Of a stretch of 64,000 bases of DNA, positions 10,140-21,675 are shown one piece after another. The first letter of the stretch is position 1; every line of letters starts with the position of its first letter. Origin of the DNA: Lucinisca nassula. Taxonomy: Eukaryota > Mollusca > Bivalvia > Lucinida > Lucinidae. The notes under the pieces are model-generated. The model was given only the letters and a program-made list of their open reading frames with translations. It had not been told where the DNA came from and ran no database searches. The translations under genes were made by a program, and so were the position numbers. The stretch spans positions 145,872,675-145,936,674 of the forward strand of contig OY757010.1 of the NCBI GenBank assembly GCA_963580285.1. The letters run 5' to 3'.

Positions 10140-10243
10140 GGTTTCAGAGGAGATATTTGAAAGTATTGACAGACGACAGACAGACAACGAAGCTTTACCA
10201 TACTATAAGCTCACAAATGAGCCTTTGGCTCAGGTGAGCTTAA
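10140..10243 (+). repeat. Pearl-like element 3' end (microsatellite and terminal stem-loop)
   Basis: A short gaca-rich tract (10165-10190) is followed by accatactataagctcacaa and the hairpin gagcc-ttt-ggctc with aggtgagct. The same ending occurs at 45650-45760 and, in part, at 46804-46866. Confidence 0.7.
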
Positions 10244-10252
10244 ATAAACGTT

Positions 10253-10325
10253 TACAACAGACAGTGTAGATCCTGATAAGACACCGCGCTCTGTGGCGTC
10301 TGATCCAGGGATATAGGGTTTGCCA
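10253..10325. repeat. Family H hairpin
   Basis: The acagtgtagatcctgataag...gcgtctgatccagg palindrome, with inner stem gacaccgcg / ctgtggcgtc. Confidence 0.65.
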
Positions 10326-10412
10326 GTTTCCCTTTATCCTATACTACAAACTGGGCTAATTCAGCAGACTACAAATATTTTGATATTTTTCTAATTTTTA
10401 CCAGCAAACATA

Positions 10413-10720
10413 ATTTGAACAGGTACATGAAATGAACATCCCCTAAATCCCACTTTATAAAGAGAAAACTGGGATTTACGGGAATATACATCATTTGTCT
10501 AATTTCTCCTCCAAGGCACAGGCTGCGGGTACTTGGTTCTAACAAGTACCCACAACCTAAGTTTGCAGTTTAAAAATATCACGATTTTCATCATAAAGAA
10601 GCCATTTTGGAGATTAAAAATGTGCTATTTCCCACAGGTGTGTTATCATAATGACATGCAAATTGTCTTGACATCTCGTGCAAATTTGCAACAGATGTCA
10701 AACCCCGTTTTCTGGGAAAA
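10413..10720 (+). repeat. Palindromic MITE family G, variant copy
   Basis: Diverged copy like 2520-2905: aaatcccactttataaagag, actgggatttacgggaatat, and a central hairpin around gggtacttggttctaacaagtaccc. Confidence 0.6.
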
Positions 10721-10892
10721 ATAAGAAAACATGTTTCAAAATGTCGTCTGCTAAAAACAACATGCACGCTAGGCAAATAGGGGTTGGAATTGAGCAATAT
10801 AATACCGTACGTAAATAGGTAAATGATAATTTCTGAGCAATAAGTAAACAAATAAATGGCAAGGATTTGAACATATGTATTTTTCTCCTGTT

Positions 10893-10985
10893 TTCACTTT
10901 CTTTCTTTCTTTCTTTCCTTTTCTGTTTCCTTCTTTCTTTCTTTTCATTTCCTTCCTTTTCTTTCTTTCTTTTTACTTTTCCGAG
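10893..10985. repeat. Polypyrimidine (CTTT/CTTC)n tract
   Basis: A long strand-asymmetric C/T run. The lysine/glutamate-rich minus-strand frame across it is low complexity, not a gene. Confidence 0.85.
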
Positions 10986-11021
10986 ATCGGTCAAATTTGA
11001 AGATTAATGAAAACCTTCACA

Positions 11022-11316
11022 ACAATCGTCGGATGGACGTCTGACTGATGATCAGGAGGACGCGGGTTCGATACCTGCCGGGGTCGGCAACATTCTTTCG
11101 TGGATATTGATCATGAAATATTTTCTACAGTCATTCTCCCCCTTCAGCTGATTCAAGAATGGCAGTTGTCAGTTTCTGGCGAAAGAATGTGCACTGTACT
11201 GGTTAACAGCGTATAAGCCTGCCCAGGAAAAGTGTGGATAGGTAAACTGACCGGCTCAAAAATGACCTAAAATAGTGTTGACTGGGCCGTTAAACTCCAA
11301 TACAAATAAACAAACC
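11022..11316 (+). repeat. SINE family A, full-length copy
   Basis: A tRNA-like head (gtcggatggacgtctgactg, then B box gcgggttcgatacctgcc at about 11062-11080) is followed by the body cggcaacattctttcgtgg and the tail ggccgttaaactccaatac with a CAAA run. It serves as reference for the split copy at 3543-4054. Confidence 0.8.
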
Positions 11317-11389
11317 TACACAACAATCACGTAAGAACAGCATGGATATTTAACTTGCAAACAGGATTAACAAGCTTCAAGCGTGGGCG

Positions 11390-11568
11390 GTGGATTGAGG
11401 TGGCTCCAGTTGACGTCCCGATCTGAAGGACGGCGTACATGTTTGGCATGCATCCCGCATGTTCAAACACCGAAATTTGTCCCCACTTGTCGTGCATCGA
11501 TTCCGTGGTTTCTAGCTTCAGAGACAAGTGCACTAACCACTGAGCAACCACGTTCCTCAGACATAAAG
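11390..11568 (-). repeat. SINE family B, diverged copy
   Basis: On the minus strand, a tgctcagtggttagtgcact A-box region is followed by aatttcggtgttt, tgccaaacatg and tccttcagatcgggacgtc. These are the same blocks, in order, as in the better copy at 15357-15660. Confidence 0.65.
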
Positions 11569-12345
11569 ATTGTTATAAATATACAGCAAAGCGTTACTAA
11601 ATGTATCCATGAATGTTTCTTTTTTCCGATAAAAATTTGCAATATTTTTTTTTCAATTATGCTCAAAACAAAGATTTCTAATATTCCTTAAAACCCCCTC
11701 ATTTTGTAAGCTGCATAAGTGGAACCCAGAACCTATATTTTGGAACAGAAATATGTGATCATGACACTTAGTCTGCTTGCTAAGCATTCATTTATCTTCG
11801 GCGTAAAACTAGTGGTGTTTGTGTTTTTGTACACGTTTCTTGTTAATAAAAGTGTCATGTTGAGACTTGTACTGTGTATCATAATTCATTTTAGATGCTC
11901 AAAAAGTCAGCTCTGTATTTTGGAAGGTACTAAATGCCAAAAATTATAAAAAATGTACTTAAAACCTGAAATTACTATGGGAAAATGCAATAACGACACT
12001 GGGTAGGGTCGGAAATTGAAAATGGTAGCGTTTTATTTTGTTTTATTGATAAAATAGTAGAGTCGGAGGTCTGAAATAGGGTCGTCCGGGTTAGCGGAAA
12101 CACGGCTATCTTTGGGCCTTATTCGCAGTATGCGCGCCGTTTGAAGGTTCCATTTTCTTTCTTTACATCTTAACCTCCATGGAGGACATCGGACGGGATT
12201 TGGTATAAAGGTGCAAACGGATTTAATTGAATGAAAGAGACGAATTGTCATGGATTGTATACAAATAAAAGGGAGGGTTAAAAGGTAAAATTGACGGCGA
12301 GACGTGTAATTCTTGGCATACAAAAAGACTATATTGTGCCACAGT
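11569..12345. other. Unassigned sequence
   Basis: Two weak reading frames (plus 11719-11949, minus 12033-12323) show no recognisable domain. No repeat family was identified. Confidence 0.35.
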
Positions 12346-12612
12346 GTGTTTGTTTGATTTGAGGTTTTAACGTCCCCGTCAACACTGTAAAGGTCATTTT
12401 GGAGACGTTGCTACCAATTTTGTGGGACTTTTACCCGACACGCTGAATCTCTGTCGCCCAATGAAACCAATATGGCTTATACGCATGGACGGTACGAATC
12501 GCACAGCTTTGCCTGGGCAGGCTTAGATCCTCCAAGTGGTGTGCGGTCGGTTTCCGCTCTGCGTGGAAGAATCATGCAACCCATCTATTTGTTAAAGCCC
12601 CGATGGGAGGGC
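12346..12612 (-). repeat. SINE-like family F
   Basis: Tail tttgtttgatttgaggtttt at the low end and ccccgatgggagggcc head at the high end. There is a small internal deletion around the gacatctcaag block. Confidence 0.8.
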
Positions 12613-13320
12613 CGATTGGCCGATTGTGCCACAGTAGGTTAAGCAGGGATGCAAGATGAGAAGGCGTCCCGGTGCACTCTAGGGCGGGAAAACAATGTGT
12701 ACTGCTGATAGGCTTTGTGTGTTGGGGTTTGCCTGTAAGCTAGTGTGCGGGGTTATCTTGACTTTTTCGGAAGTATATGGCTGCTAGATCGTGTAAGGAT
12801 TATATCTTGTCTAATTTTGTTCAAGAGTGCGTTAGTATTCTTTGTCATTTGCATATCAGCGGTGCGTTGGTAGTCACGAGTATGTACCTGGTCTGGATGG
12901 GAGATTAGGCTTTTGTGACGTGTAGGACCTAGAAATGGTCATTTTGCAGAGCATTTGTCCCACCTACGGAGCTAATAGCTAGTTATATAGCAGTGTCATC
13001 TGTATAACACCTAGATCTATATTTGACCTGGTCAGGTAGGCCTTTATAAAGAGTCAGGAGACTTCTAGAAGGTTAAGATATAAAACTTGCAGGTTGTGTC
13101 GTAGAATGTATTGATTTGTATACCGTCATTATATAAACATTAGGCAATTATGGGTGAGATAAAGCGAACAAGTGCTCCTTTGTAGTTGCAAATGCAAACG
13201 TTTCAAACCATCATTGATTAACGTTTGCTTCGGATGAATGAAATCCACTCTTAATATTTTTTATCAATACCATTTCAGACATTTTATTTAGACAAGTATA
13301 AAGAAGAGAGATCTAATTCA
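12613..13320. other. Mostly unassigned; contains segment shared with the 158-bp array
   Basis: 12703-12797 is nearly identical to 6942-7030. The remainder has no recognised gene or repeat. Confidence 0.5.
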
Positions 13321-13890
13321 AGGTAATGTTGGTTGGTGCCTGATGCTCTGTCTCTGGTCGGGTCCATCGGAGTCTAATTGTTGGTTTTCTTTTGCTCCAG
13401 CGTTTCAGTGTTTTCTTGCTGTCGAGTCCTCAACGTTGTCTCACCTCTGTGGTTGTTTGATTATTTGTGTTCGCGGAGATATTGCCGCTGATGAGTTAGG
13501 AGGCCTTCATGCGGACTGAACAAATTATTTGTCTAAATCGCGACGGAAGTAAGGGCGAGGATTGTGGCCACATAAAATCGATTTAAGCCCCCAGTGGAAT
13601 TCATTTCCGCTGACCGTTCCAAGGCGGTTCTTCTGTCGCGGTTTATTTTTGTTATGGTTTGTCTTTGGGTGTTTGTGTCGCTTATGTTATTTCATTTTGG
13701 ATAGCGTATCGGCCATTTGTGGGAAAGTAACTGTCCTTTTGGCTTTCCGCTGTTGGCGTTTCCATTAGGGTTTGTTGTTTCATGTTTGTGTGTCTTTCAC
13801 TTTGGTGTCTCTGATGGGAGCTGTGCATTGATTGCATCGATTCCTGATCATTGCCTCCACGTTTATTTTCAGAATCTGATCGAGTCAGAA
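13321..13890 (+). repeat. Repeat module L (about 570 bp), full copy
   Basis: Module L starts at ggtaatgttggttggtgcctg, contains ggttttcttttgctccagcg, gcctccgcatgaag-type sequence (as ggccttcatgcgga) and ataaaatcgatttaagcccc, and ends cctgatcattgcctccac. Its second half holds an open frame (13562-13768) rich in F, L and C. The frame is interrupted or shifted in other copies, so it is probably not coding. At 48835 the same module directly follows a retroelement ORF remnant, so L is likely the terminal non-coding part of that element. Confidence 0.7.
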
Positions 13891-14017
13891 ACCAAAGCCT
13901 TTCCCAAACATCAAAGGGAAAGACGGACAAACACAACAGCCAGCCAAACCACAGGCGACAAGTAGAGTTACCAGCCGCTTCTAAAAAAAGGTGGCAACTC
14001 TGTTACATGTACTGAAC

Positions 14018-14306
14018 TAAACATCACGAAAAACACGCCTATATAATTTTGACCCCCTTCAACGCCACTTTTATACAGTAAAACTGGGGTTTACAGGGGT
14101 AAACATTATTTTATTTATTTTACTCTGCTCTAAAATATCGAGTGTGGGTACTCGTTAGAACCGCCTCGAAGAGGCGGTTCTAACGGGTATCCACAATCTA
14201 TATTTTGAGCAGAAATAAGAAAAATAGCACAATTGTTTCATCTGAAACATTTCGTTTTTTTCGGCGGTAAAGTTTACAATGTATTTGTATAGGCGTGTTT
14301 TCGTAG
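14018..14306 (+). repeat. Palindromic MITE family G
   Basis: Runs from acatcacgaaaaacacgcc to ggcgtgttttcgtagtaatg, with central hairpin gttagaaccgcctcgaagaggcggttctaac. Confidence 0.85.
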
Positions 14307-14867
14307 TAATGAATGGGGACAAACAGAAGTGTTGAAATGAAAACATTTTAAACTTTGAACAACACCGGACATAAAACAAGTGAAACCGCAACGAAAGTAC
14401 TGCCTTGAGGCGGCCAATAAAATTATATCTGGGGTCGGTGTGTGTGCGTGTGTGTGTGTGGAGGGGGGGTGTAAACATATTCTACGGGGCCCCAACCATA
14501 ACCATAATCTTTCACCACATTTAAATGTTTTGTTAAAGGCTAAGCCTCTTTTCGATAGGAAAGTATGACATATTGAGTAAACCACACTTCTTTGTCCATT
14601 CTTCATGTACGATAAAACTGTGACATCAACAACAACAAAAATAATTGATTGAGTTGTCCAGAAAAGAAAGAAAAAAAAAACGTAATTTTTATAGAATCAA
14701 AATAAAAACCTAGCCGACAATCTTTGTAAACAAATTCAAAGAGTGAAATGACAATGTTTTTCATCATTTTGTTGGTCTTGTCCTTCATACCCCTTGAACG
14801 TGATAAAAGGAAGAAAATCAAAACACGGTGATTAAGTTTTGATTATGTATACAGTAGTATTAAGTCA
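14307..14867. other. Unassigned spacer between two inverted MITE G copies
   Basis: Contains a (GT)n tract at about 14440-14460. No gene was recognised. Confidence 0.4.
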
Positions 14868-15148
14868 CATTATGAAAACATGCCTATACAAATACATTGT
14901 AAATTTTACCGCTGTAAAAATGAAAAATTTGAGATGAATATTGTGATACTTTTCTTATGTCTGCTCAAAATATAGATTGTGAGTACTCGTTAGAACCGCC
15001 TCATCGAGGCGGTTCTAACGAGTACCCACAATGTATATTTTAGAGCAGAGATAAGAAAAATAAGGTTTACCCCTGTAAACCCCAGTTTTACTACATAAAA
15101 GTGGGGTTCTAGGGGTCAAAATTATGCAGGCCTGTTTTCGTGATGAGT
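14868..15148 (-). repeat. Palindromic MITE family G, reverse orientation
   Basis: The reverse complement of the family consensus, with hairpin at about 14960-15050 and terminal repeats tatgaaaacatgcctatac / ggcctgttttcgtgat. Confidence 0.85.
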
Positions 15149-15356
15149 TGTATAAAATAGAAATTGTGGTAATTTGCAATTAAACATTATATATCTTCTT
15201 TTATAGCCTGGCTTGTGTAATTCAACATTAAATTGATTAAATTAAGTGATATATTTCATCAAGATTTAACAGTTGTTATTATTATGTTTCTGTATTTACC
15301 TATTTCTTTTGTTTTGTTTGACCATTTCTTGTGTATCTGGTGAAAGTCGTAGAATG

Positions 15357-15660
15357 GAGCGTGATAGCTCAGTGGATAGTGCACTTGCCTCTGATGCTAG
15401 AGGTCTCGGGTTCGATCCACGGCAGCGGCGATAAAATTTCGGTGTCCGAACACGCTCCATTGGCATGATTTGCAGGGATGAATGCCATAAAGTGCACCGT
15501 CCTTCGGATCGGGACGTTAACTGGCAGGGAGAACCATCCCCTGTGCAGGTTAAAGATCCCTACAGTAATTACATGATTACTGTGTAGGCTTTCATCCTGC
15601 AAAAACCTGGAGTGTATGTACACCTGCGGTAATGGTCAAATGTGACCGACGCAGTATCAG
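15357..15660 (+). repeat. SINE family B (tRNA-derived), best copy
   Basis: The tRNA-like head agcgtgatagctcagtggat (A box), anticodon-arm-like cttgcctctgatgctagagg and B box cgggttcgatccacg lie at about 15359-15422. The body has aaaatttcggtgtccg and cggatcgggacgttaac, then a divergent 3' part. The structure is not closed as a tRNA, so it is a Pol III SINE head. Confidence 0.8.
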
Positions 15661-15790
15661 TAGAAAGAAAGAATGGACTATGAAGTTTGATTCTCCAAAA
15701 ATGTCATTTTTTCTGACAAAAAGAGTATGAGTATTAAAAATTATGAATGATTATAATAGTTTTCATTCACCAGAAACAAACATTCATCAT

Positions 15791-15971
15791 TAACCCTTTT
15801 TGTACCAAATGGAATCTTCCTTCTTTTATATAGCTGGGTCGTACTTGATTCGCCGTCTTCTGGGTCTTCCGGGATATCCGGAAGGCTCCCGATAAATCAA
15901 TTGACTTTGAGCGGGACATATAGAGCGACTTCGCCTGGAACTCAGGTAGCTACATTAAACTAACCAAAAAT
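15791..15971. repeat. Family H outer-end fragment
   Basis: ttaacccttttt, gtaccaaatggaatcttcc and tatatagc match the left flank of the longer family H elements at 28820, 30998 and 61976. The hairpin part is missing. Confidence 0.5.
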
Positions 15972-16190
15972 ATGTTTGTTTGTTTGTTTGATTTGAGGTT
16001 TAACGTCCCCGTCAACACAGTATAGGTCATTTTGGAGACGTTGCTTCCAATTTCGTGGGACTTTTACCCGACATTGAGATGAAAGGACATCTCAAGCCCT
16101 GACGTCCAATGAAACCAATAGGGTTTATATGCATGGACGGTCCGCCTCGCACCGCGGTTCTTGGACAGGCTCAGATCCTCTTGCCGAACA
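15972..16190 (-). repeat. SINE-like family F, 5'-truncated
   Basis: Tail gtttgtttgtttgatttgag. The copy reads to the ggcggtcc...gacaggctcagatcc region and then stops. Confidence 0.75.
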
Positions 16191-17059
16191 CCTACGGTAG
16201 CTACAAAAGTGACGTCATCGGTCTTCCATTCTGGGGTTGAGTTGCTATGGTACTGAAGAGAATTCAATATGGCGGTCGTGGCTGAAACGCATGACCTGCG
16301 AATGTACAAGTCACAGATGTCTCTTCAAGGTGTTTTGAAATGAGAAACATTACTCTTTTTATGTTTCGATGATAACAGAATGTATAAATATGAATGGGTT
16401 TAAATACTGGGGTTTAGTCACTATTTCTTTTTTTAGGGCAGGTCTCCTTCTTAGCCGGAAATGTCGTTTTCATGGTAACTAAATAACTGTCAAAAAGCTG
16501 CAAAAGGCTTTTTGTTGATAAATATATGATGCTTTTGTTTAAACGAAGGTCCTATGACCTACTTATAGTTATGCTTTCATGGCAGTCTACTAAAGTAGCA
16601 ACCGTAGGTGTTCCTCTGATAATGCTGGTACGCGTGTCATTGGTAGCTACCCGAGTACCTACTTTAGTTCGAATCGAAGTCGACCCTAAATATAATTACG
16701 CATTGTACTTACATTTGCAAAACATGCCTGCAAAGTAATTTGGGCCGAAACAGTTTATAGTGAATAACGCAAGTATAAAAGCTGATGGTTTATTTTAAAA
16801 TCGAGAAAATTGCAGATGTATATCTTTTTTGATGATTCCCTTTGTGCATTTGAATTTAATGTGTCGAGATTGTTCTCAACATTGTCAAAATTTAATGCAT
16901 TTAGCGACTCTTCTGTTCATGCCCGTCATATACAATCACGTGATCCTCCCATTCACCCCTCCTTTTTAAAAGCAGATTTGGAAGAGCATTCCGAACAATC
17001 TTCGGCGCCACTTGATTTAAAATTCTCCACTTCAGAAGATTCTTGAGGTCGAAACAAGC
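16184..17059. other. Unassigned; contains inverted repeats around a gtagctac motif
   Basis: gaacacctacggtagctac near 16184 and gtagcaaccgtaggtgttc near 16590 are imperfect reverse complements about 400 bp apart, possibly ends of an unknown small element. No gene was recognised. Confidence 0.4.
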
Positions 17060-17232
17060 ACGACCCAGGAGTCCATTCTCAAAATTTAGGGGTGTCAGGT
17101 TGTGTTTTCTTCAAAATTGATCAGGAAAATGGCTGAACCTTTTGCAAATAGTGTAGGCCCTGATCCGACGCCGCGTTCTGCGGCGTCTGATCTGGGCCTG
17201 CACTGTTTGCCATGCTACCCGTTTTGGGGTTT
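17060..17232. repeat. Family H element (long form)
   Basis: cccaggagtccattctcaaa, atttaggggtgtcaggttg and aaaatggctgaaccttttgc lead into the hairpin gtaggccctgatc-cgacgccgcgttctgcggcgtc-tgatctgggcctgcac. The same order occurs at 28850-29040 and 31030-31190. Confidence 0.7.
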
Positions 17233-18007
17233 CCGGTACCAAATGACTACACTGAAGTTAATACGACGAGGGAATGCTAAAATTGGCTATACCACCTACT
17301 AATTGCCGGACCTTTGGCTTGTGTGTTTGTGTTAATACTGACAATATATTTTGCATGTTTGGCATGGATCAATAAAAGAGAGCGAGTTTTTTTTTTACAC
17401 ACTGTCAGTAAATATAGCTTGAAATATGTCACAATCTGCGCACTTTATCGTAAAGCGTAATATTATATGGAACTTTCAAAACATTTATCACGTGACACGT
17501 AGTGCATTGAAGTGTACTGTAACATCACGAGTATCAAAATAAATGTACATATATAAATACAGGACATAGAATTTTAACATACGCGTTTCCTCTAATCACA
17601 GCTAATAAGACACATGGATTAGCATAAATATGCAAGCAAAAGCTTCTTAAATGTATCTTTGTCCGCAGACAATTTGAAAACAAAATCTCAGTTGTGCTCC
17701 AAACGTATATGTTTGGTTATTCAGTCAACTCTGAACGGTCCACATCTGTAACTTCGAGCAGAAATATATGACCATGACCTTTAAAACTGGCGATTTAGTC
17801 TGCTTGCGCTTTATTTAGCGCATATCACAATAACAAACAACAATGTTCATATATAAATACATGACACAGGATTTGAAGATATACATTTTCCCTTCATCAC
17901 AGCTAATTAGACACAAGGATTTACATATAATATACATATAAGCACTGCTTCAATGTATTCAGGAATGAATGTTTATCCGACAAACCTGGGCGATAAAGTT
18001 TCTTATC
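17233..18007. other. Unassigned AT-rich sequence
   Basis: No gene was recognised. Two diverged stretches share atataaatacagga(c/t)a and acacatggatt(a/t) blocks (17550-17640 and 17850-17930), suggesting an old duplication. Confidence 0.4.
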
Positions 18008-18225
18008 CCTCAAGACGCCGAGAAAATCTACATCTGAAAATTTCGTCTGCATATGTCGTCTGCTGATTTTCTTTTGAAAACTATAAAACTATTTACTACA
18101 GTGTGGGCCCAGATCAGACTGCTCCTACATGAGCAGTCTGATCTGGATCCACACTGTTTGCAAAAAGTGATCGCAAAGCAGACTACAATTGTCGTGATTG
18201 GCATATTATGGATTCATTGTGCTCC
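18008..18225. repeat. Family H variant (H2)
   Basis: ccctcaagacgccgagaaaa, tacatctgaaaatttcgtctg and the hairpin gcccagatcagactgctcc / gagcagtctgatctgg are followed by actgtttgcaaaa and acaattgtcgtgattggcat. All of these recur in order at 61380-61615. Confidence 0.65.
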
Positions 18226-18827
18226 AAACGTAGATGTCTGGTTATCCAAAGACCAGCCTCATTCTGTCACATCTAAACGGTCCCCACAATAGCTCTCCAC
18301 AATCTATATTTACGAGCAGAAATATGCGACTGTCATTGACGGTATTCGACTGGTAGGTTTCGTGAAATTTCCATGAAATTCTACATAGGAGTGCGGTGCC
18401 TTTCTTGTAATAGCCGGTCACATGGTCCAATCAAATATTTTATTTGTGTCAAGCTCTTAAGCGATTGTGGTGCACGAAAGGTTCGACATTTCCATCGAAT
18501 AGAATCGTGCTCCACGATAGCTTATGTACTTGAAAAATAACTCCCATGTGATCGGCTATTACAAAAAGACACCACACTCCTGTGTGGAATTTCACGGATA
18601 TTTCACGAAACTAACCAGTCGAATATGACCATTGTAAACTTATTTAGCACACGTCAAAACAAATGATAAATTTGCATAACCTTTTTGTGTCCTGAATAGA
18701 ATCTTCTGCCATATATGTAGTCAATTTCGAAATTTGAGTTACTTTCAGACATTTATTGAGAAAGTCGCTGACCTTTATGCGAATGCTTTAGGCTCTGATC
18801 AGACGCGGAGTTAAGCGGCATTGTTAA

Positions 18828-19138
18828 TGCCCCCCCCCCCCCGCCCATCGGGGCTTGAAGAAATTAATGGGCTGCATGATGCTTCCACGCAGAGCGGAAA
18901 CCAACCGCACACGAGTACTGGTTACCCACTTAGAGGATCTAAGCCTGCCCAGGGAAAGCGGTGCGAGTCGGACCGTCCATGCTTATAAACCCTATTGGTT
19001 TCATTGGGTGACAGGGCTTGAGAGGTCATTTCATCTCAATGCCGGATAAAAGTCACACAAAATTGGAAGCAACGTCTCCAAAATGGCATATATAGTGTTG
19101 ACGGGGAAGTTAAACACTTAATCAAACAAACAAACAAA
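18828..19138 (+). repeat. SINE-like family F, full length
   Basis: Starts in a poly-C tract (18829-18842) continuing into ccgcccatcggggcttgaag and ends tcaaacaaacaaacaaatg. The C run is longer than in other copies. Confidence 0.8.
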
Positions 19139-19790
19139 TGCGGCGTTGTTAGGGGTTTCATATATTAAACTGAGTTAACAGGTACCTCGAACAAGCCGCA
19201 TTTTTGTCTAACCCTTTCACACAGATACTTACTCAAACAGTGAAAATCTCGATAAGATGGTTCATAACGCTCTGCACAGTTTGTCATTCCTTTAGTGGCA
19301 CATGTTAAACACATCTTTGCCATAACGGATGCATCCCAAAATCGAAGATGGAAGAGTCCATTTCAGAAACACAGAGATGGGAGGCATATACATGTACCTA
19401 TTGTTATTAGAAACGTATTAGAGTCAACCCTCTTTATACCGACATTCGTTATGACGGCAAAACTCGTTATAACGACAATTTCAATGGAATCAGACTATAA
19501 TTTATATGTGCAGATAACCATTTCTTGCACACCAGACAAGGAAATCCGCGATTTTACCCTGGGTGTAGGCAGTCGATAAGGCTTCAATACTGCTTATGAA
19601 GAGTGACTGTAGACCCAAGGTAATATATAGTCTGTTCTTTGTTTCAAAAAGGTAAACTTTACAATTGTATGTTACACTATTTTTCTTACCTCTGCTCTAC
19701 AATGTGAATACTCATTCAAACCGATTCAATGCTACTGTTCTATAGCAGTTATAAAACAGTTTATATGTGGAGAAATACGAACATATAATA
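19139..19790. other. Unassigned; contains a foldback terminal fragment
   Basis: ttcttgcacaccagacaagg and ccgcgattttaccctggg at 19530-19562 match the end of the foldback element at 20619. The rest was not recognised. Confidence 0.45.
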
Positions 19791-20600
19791 TTACAGTAGC
19801 CACAGAGAATATTTCGATAAAATAGAGGATATTTGATTTTTTCAGTGTAAGATCGATTTTTATTTCACCGAATGAACATCAAAAGTAGTATTTTCACGAG
19901 TGGCGTAGCCACGAGTGAAAATACAACTTTTGGTGTTCATGAGTGAAATAACAATTGATCTTACACTAAAAAAATCAAATTTTCTGTTTCTTTCATGCTT
20001 TAAACGGTCATTTGAAACGCATTTTCAAAGCAACAGACATCATCGCAGAGACTGAACTTTTTCCAGGACGATTTCGCGTTGATTTTGAGGTGTTCAGCGT
20101 GTTAACTGGGTATAATATTTGGTGTAAACTAAAAGTTTGCACCTGAAAAACAGCTTAGAATGTTACTTTTTCAAATGGTTTGTTTGTAATTTGCATTCAA
20201 ATAATTTCCGCAGTTGCTGCGCTCGTCTGGCGTCGCGTGCTTTATTTACGTTGCGTAGGTGCTAAAAGTGACGTCATCAACGTCCGAATGACGTGAAAAC
20301 ATGCGTGACGTAATTTCTGACACTATTTATAACGTTTAGCTAATTGACATCTAACATCCAAAGAAATAATGTGTACTTTTTCGAAGAAACATCGAATTCA
20401 CAAACAGTGAAAATAAAAATCGTATTGTCACTGTTTCAAACAGTGACAATATCGATTTCGATTTCACTGAAAAATCTCTATATTTCACTGAAAAGCATGT
20501 AAGAAATGTCAGTTTTCAGTCTGACGATATTAATGCCAGCACGAAATACGAACATACTATATTACAGTAGCCACAGAGGGTATTCAGATAAAATGTCAGT
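19791..20600. repeat. Palindrome-rich element with flanking direct repeat
   Basis: 19832-19980 is a long imperfect inverted repeat centred on acgagtggcgtagccacgag, with arms including gtgtaagatcga / gatcttacac and tgaacatcaaaag / cttttggtgttca. A smaller inverted repeat lies at 20395-20480 (acagtgaaaat... / tcactgtttcaaacagtga). ttacagtagccacagag occurs at both ends (19790 and 20563). No ORF was seen. Confidence 0.55.
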
Positions 20601-20618
20601 TTCCATAGTGACAATATT

Positions 20619-21675
20619 AATTTCTTGCACACCAGACAAGGAAATCCGCGATTTTACCCTGGGATAGAAATTTATGTTCTGATCCTGGTGTTCCGACCCC
20701 AAATCGAATATAATCGCGTGTTTGATAAATGCACTGGTTGATTACGACCTCTTGTGCGACGTCGTTAAGGTTGACGTCACAGCAACGTCACTAAACATTC
20801 CTGCAGTGTCAACACAATATGGCGGACGTTGGTAACCGAAGTGACTGCAGCATTAAAAATCCGCTTTAAGAAATGGAAGGTATGCAAGAAAAAGAATCCA
20901 ATATGGGTGTGAGGGGTGGATAGAAAAATCCGTCCCTCGGGCTCACTGTCCGGCATCACTCGGCAAGGCTCGTGATGCCGGACAGTGACCCTCGGGACGG
21001 ATTTTTCCATCCACCCTGGATAGAAAAATCCGTCCCTCGGGATCACTGTCCGACATCACTCGGCAAGCCTCGTGATGCTGGACAGTGACCCTCGGGACGG
21101 ATTTTTCCATCCACCCCTCACACCCATTTAAGATTCTTATATTATTATGCTGCCATTTGCTATAACGACAAAACTCGTTACAATGACAATTTAAATGGAG
21201 CGAATCCTTAGCTCAGGTTTGCAGGGGTTAATGAAAATATTCAAGAATATAAGAATCTTATATGGGTGCGAGGGGTGGATGGAAAAATCCGTCCCGAGGG
21301 TAACTGTCCGGCATCACGAGGCTTGCCGAATAATGCCGGACAGTGATCCCGAGGGATGGATTTTTCTATCCACCCCTCACACCCATATTGGATTCTTTTT
21401 CTTGCATACCTTCCATTTCTTAGCGCTGATTTTTTAATGCTGCAGTCACTTCGGTTACCAACGTCTGCCATCTTGTGTTGACTATGCAGGAATGTAGTGA
21501 CGTCACGGATCGTGCATGACGTCAACCTTAACGACGGCGCATACAAGGTCGTAATCAACCAGTGTATTTATCAAACACGCGATTATATTCGATTTGGGGT
21601 CGGAACACCAGTGTCAGATCATAAATTTCTATCCCAGGGTAAAATCGCGGAATTCGTTGTCTGGTTTGCAAGAAT
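20619..21675. mobile_element. Foldback element, about 1.06 kb, long inverted arms
   Basis: The left arm from ttcttgcacaccagacaagg and the right arm ending gttgtctggtttgcaagaa are reverse complements over roughly 400 bp. Shared inner blocks include gtgttccgacccc / ggggtcggaacac and cgaagtgactgcagcatta. Each arm also contains hairpin modules in which ggatagaaaaatccgtccc faces gggacggatttttccatcc; the left arm has two in tandem. The 100-bp centre (about 21130-21240) has no ORF, so the element is non-autonomous. Confidence 0.85.

Noticed and set aside
10698..10994. Lys/Glu-rich protein on the minus strand
   Set aside because: It is a translation of a CTTT/CTTC tract.
12033..12323. Minus-strand 96-codon frame
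   Set aside because: No recognisable domain, splice context or second copy; kept only as unassigned sequence.
13487..13520. CTGATGAG motifs in module L (13487, 49011 and, reversed, about 55142) as further hammerheads
   Set aside because: The required GAAA is replaced by GAAC or TAAAC, stem II would need a 14-nt loop, and no stem I pairs were seen.
13562..13768. Cys/Leu/Phe-rich small protein in module L (also 30696-30962)
   Set aside because: The frame is interrupted or shifted in the other copies and falls in a repeat with no coding signature.
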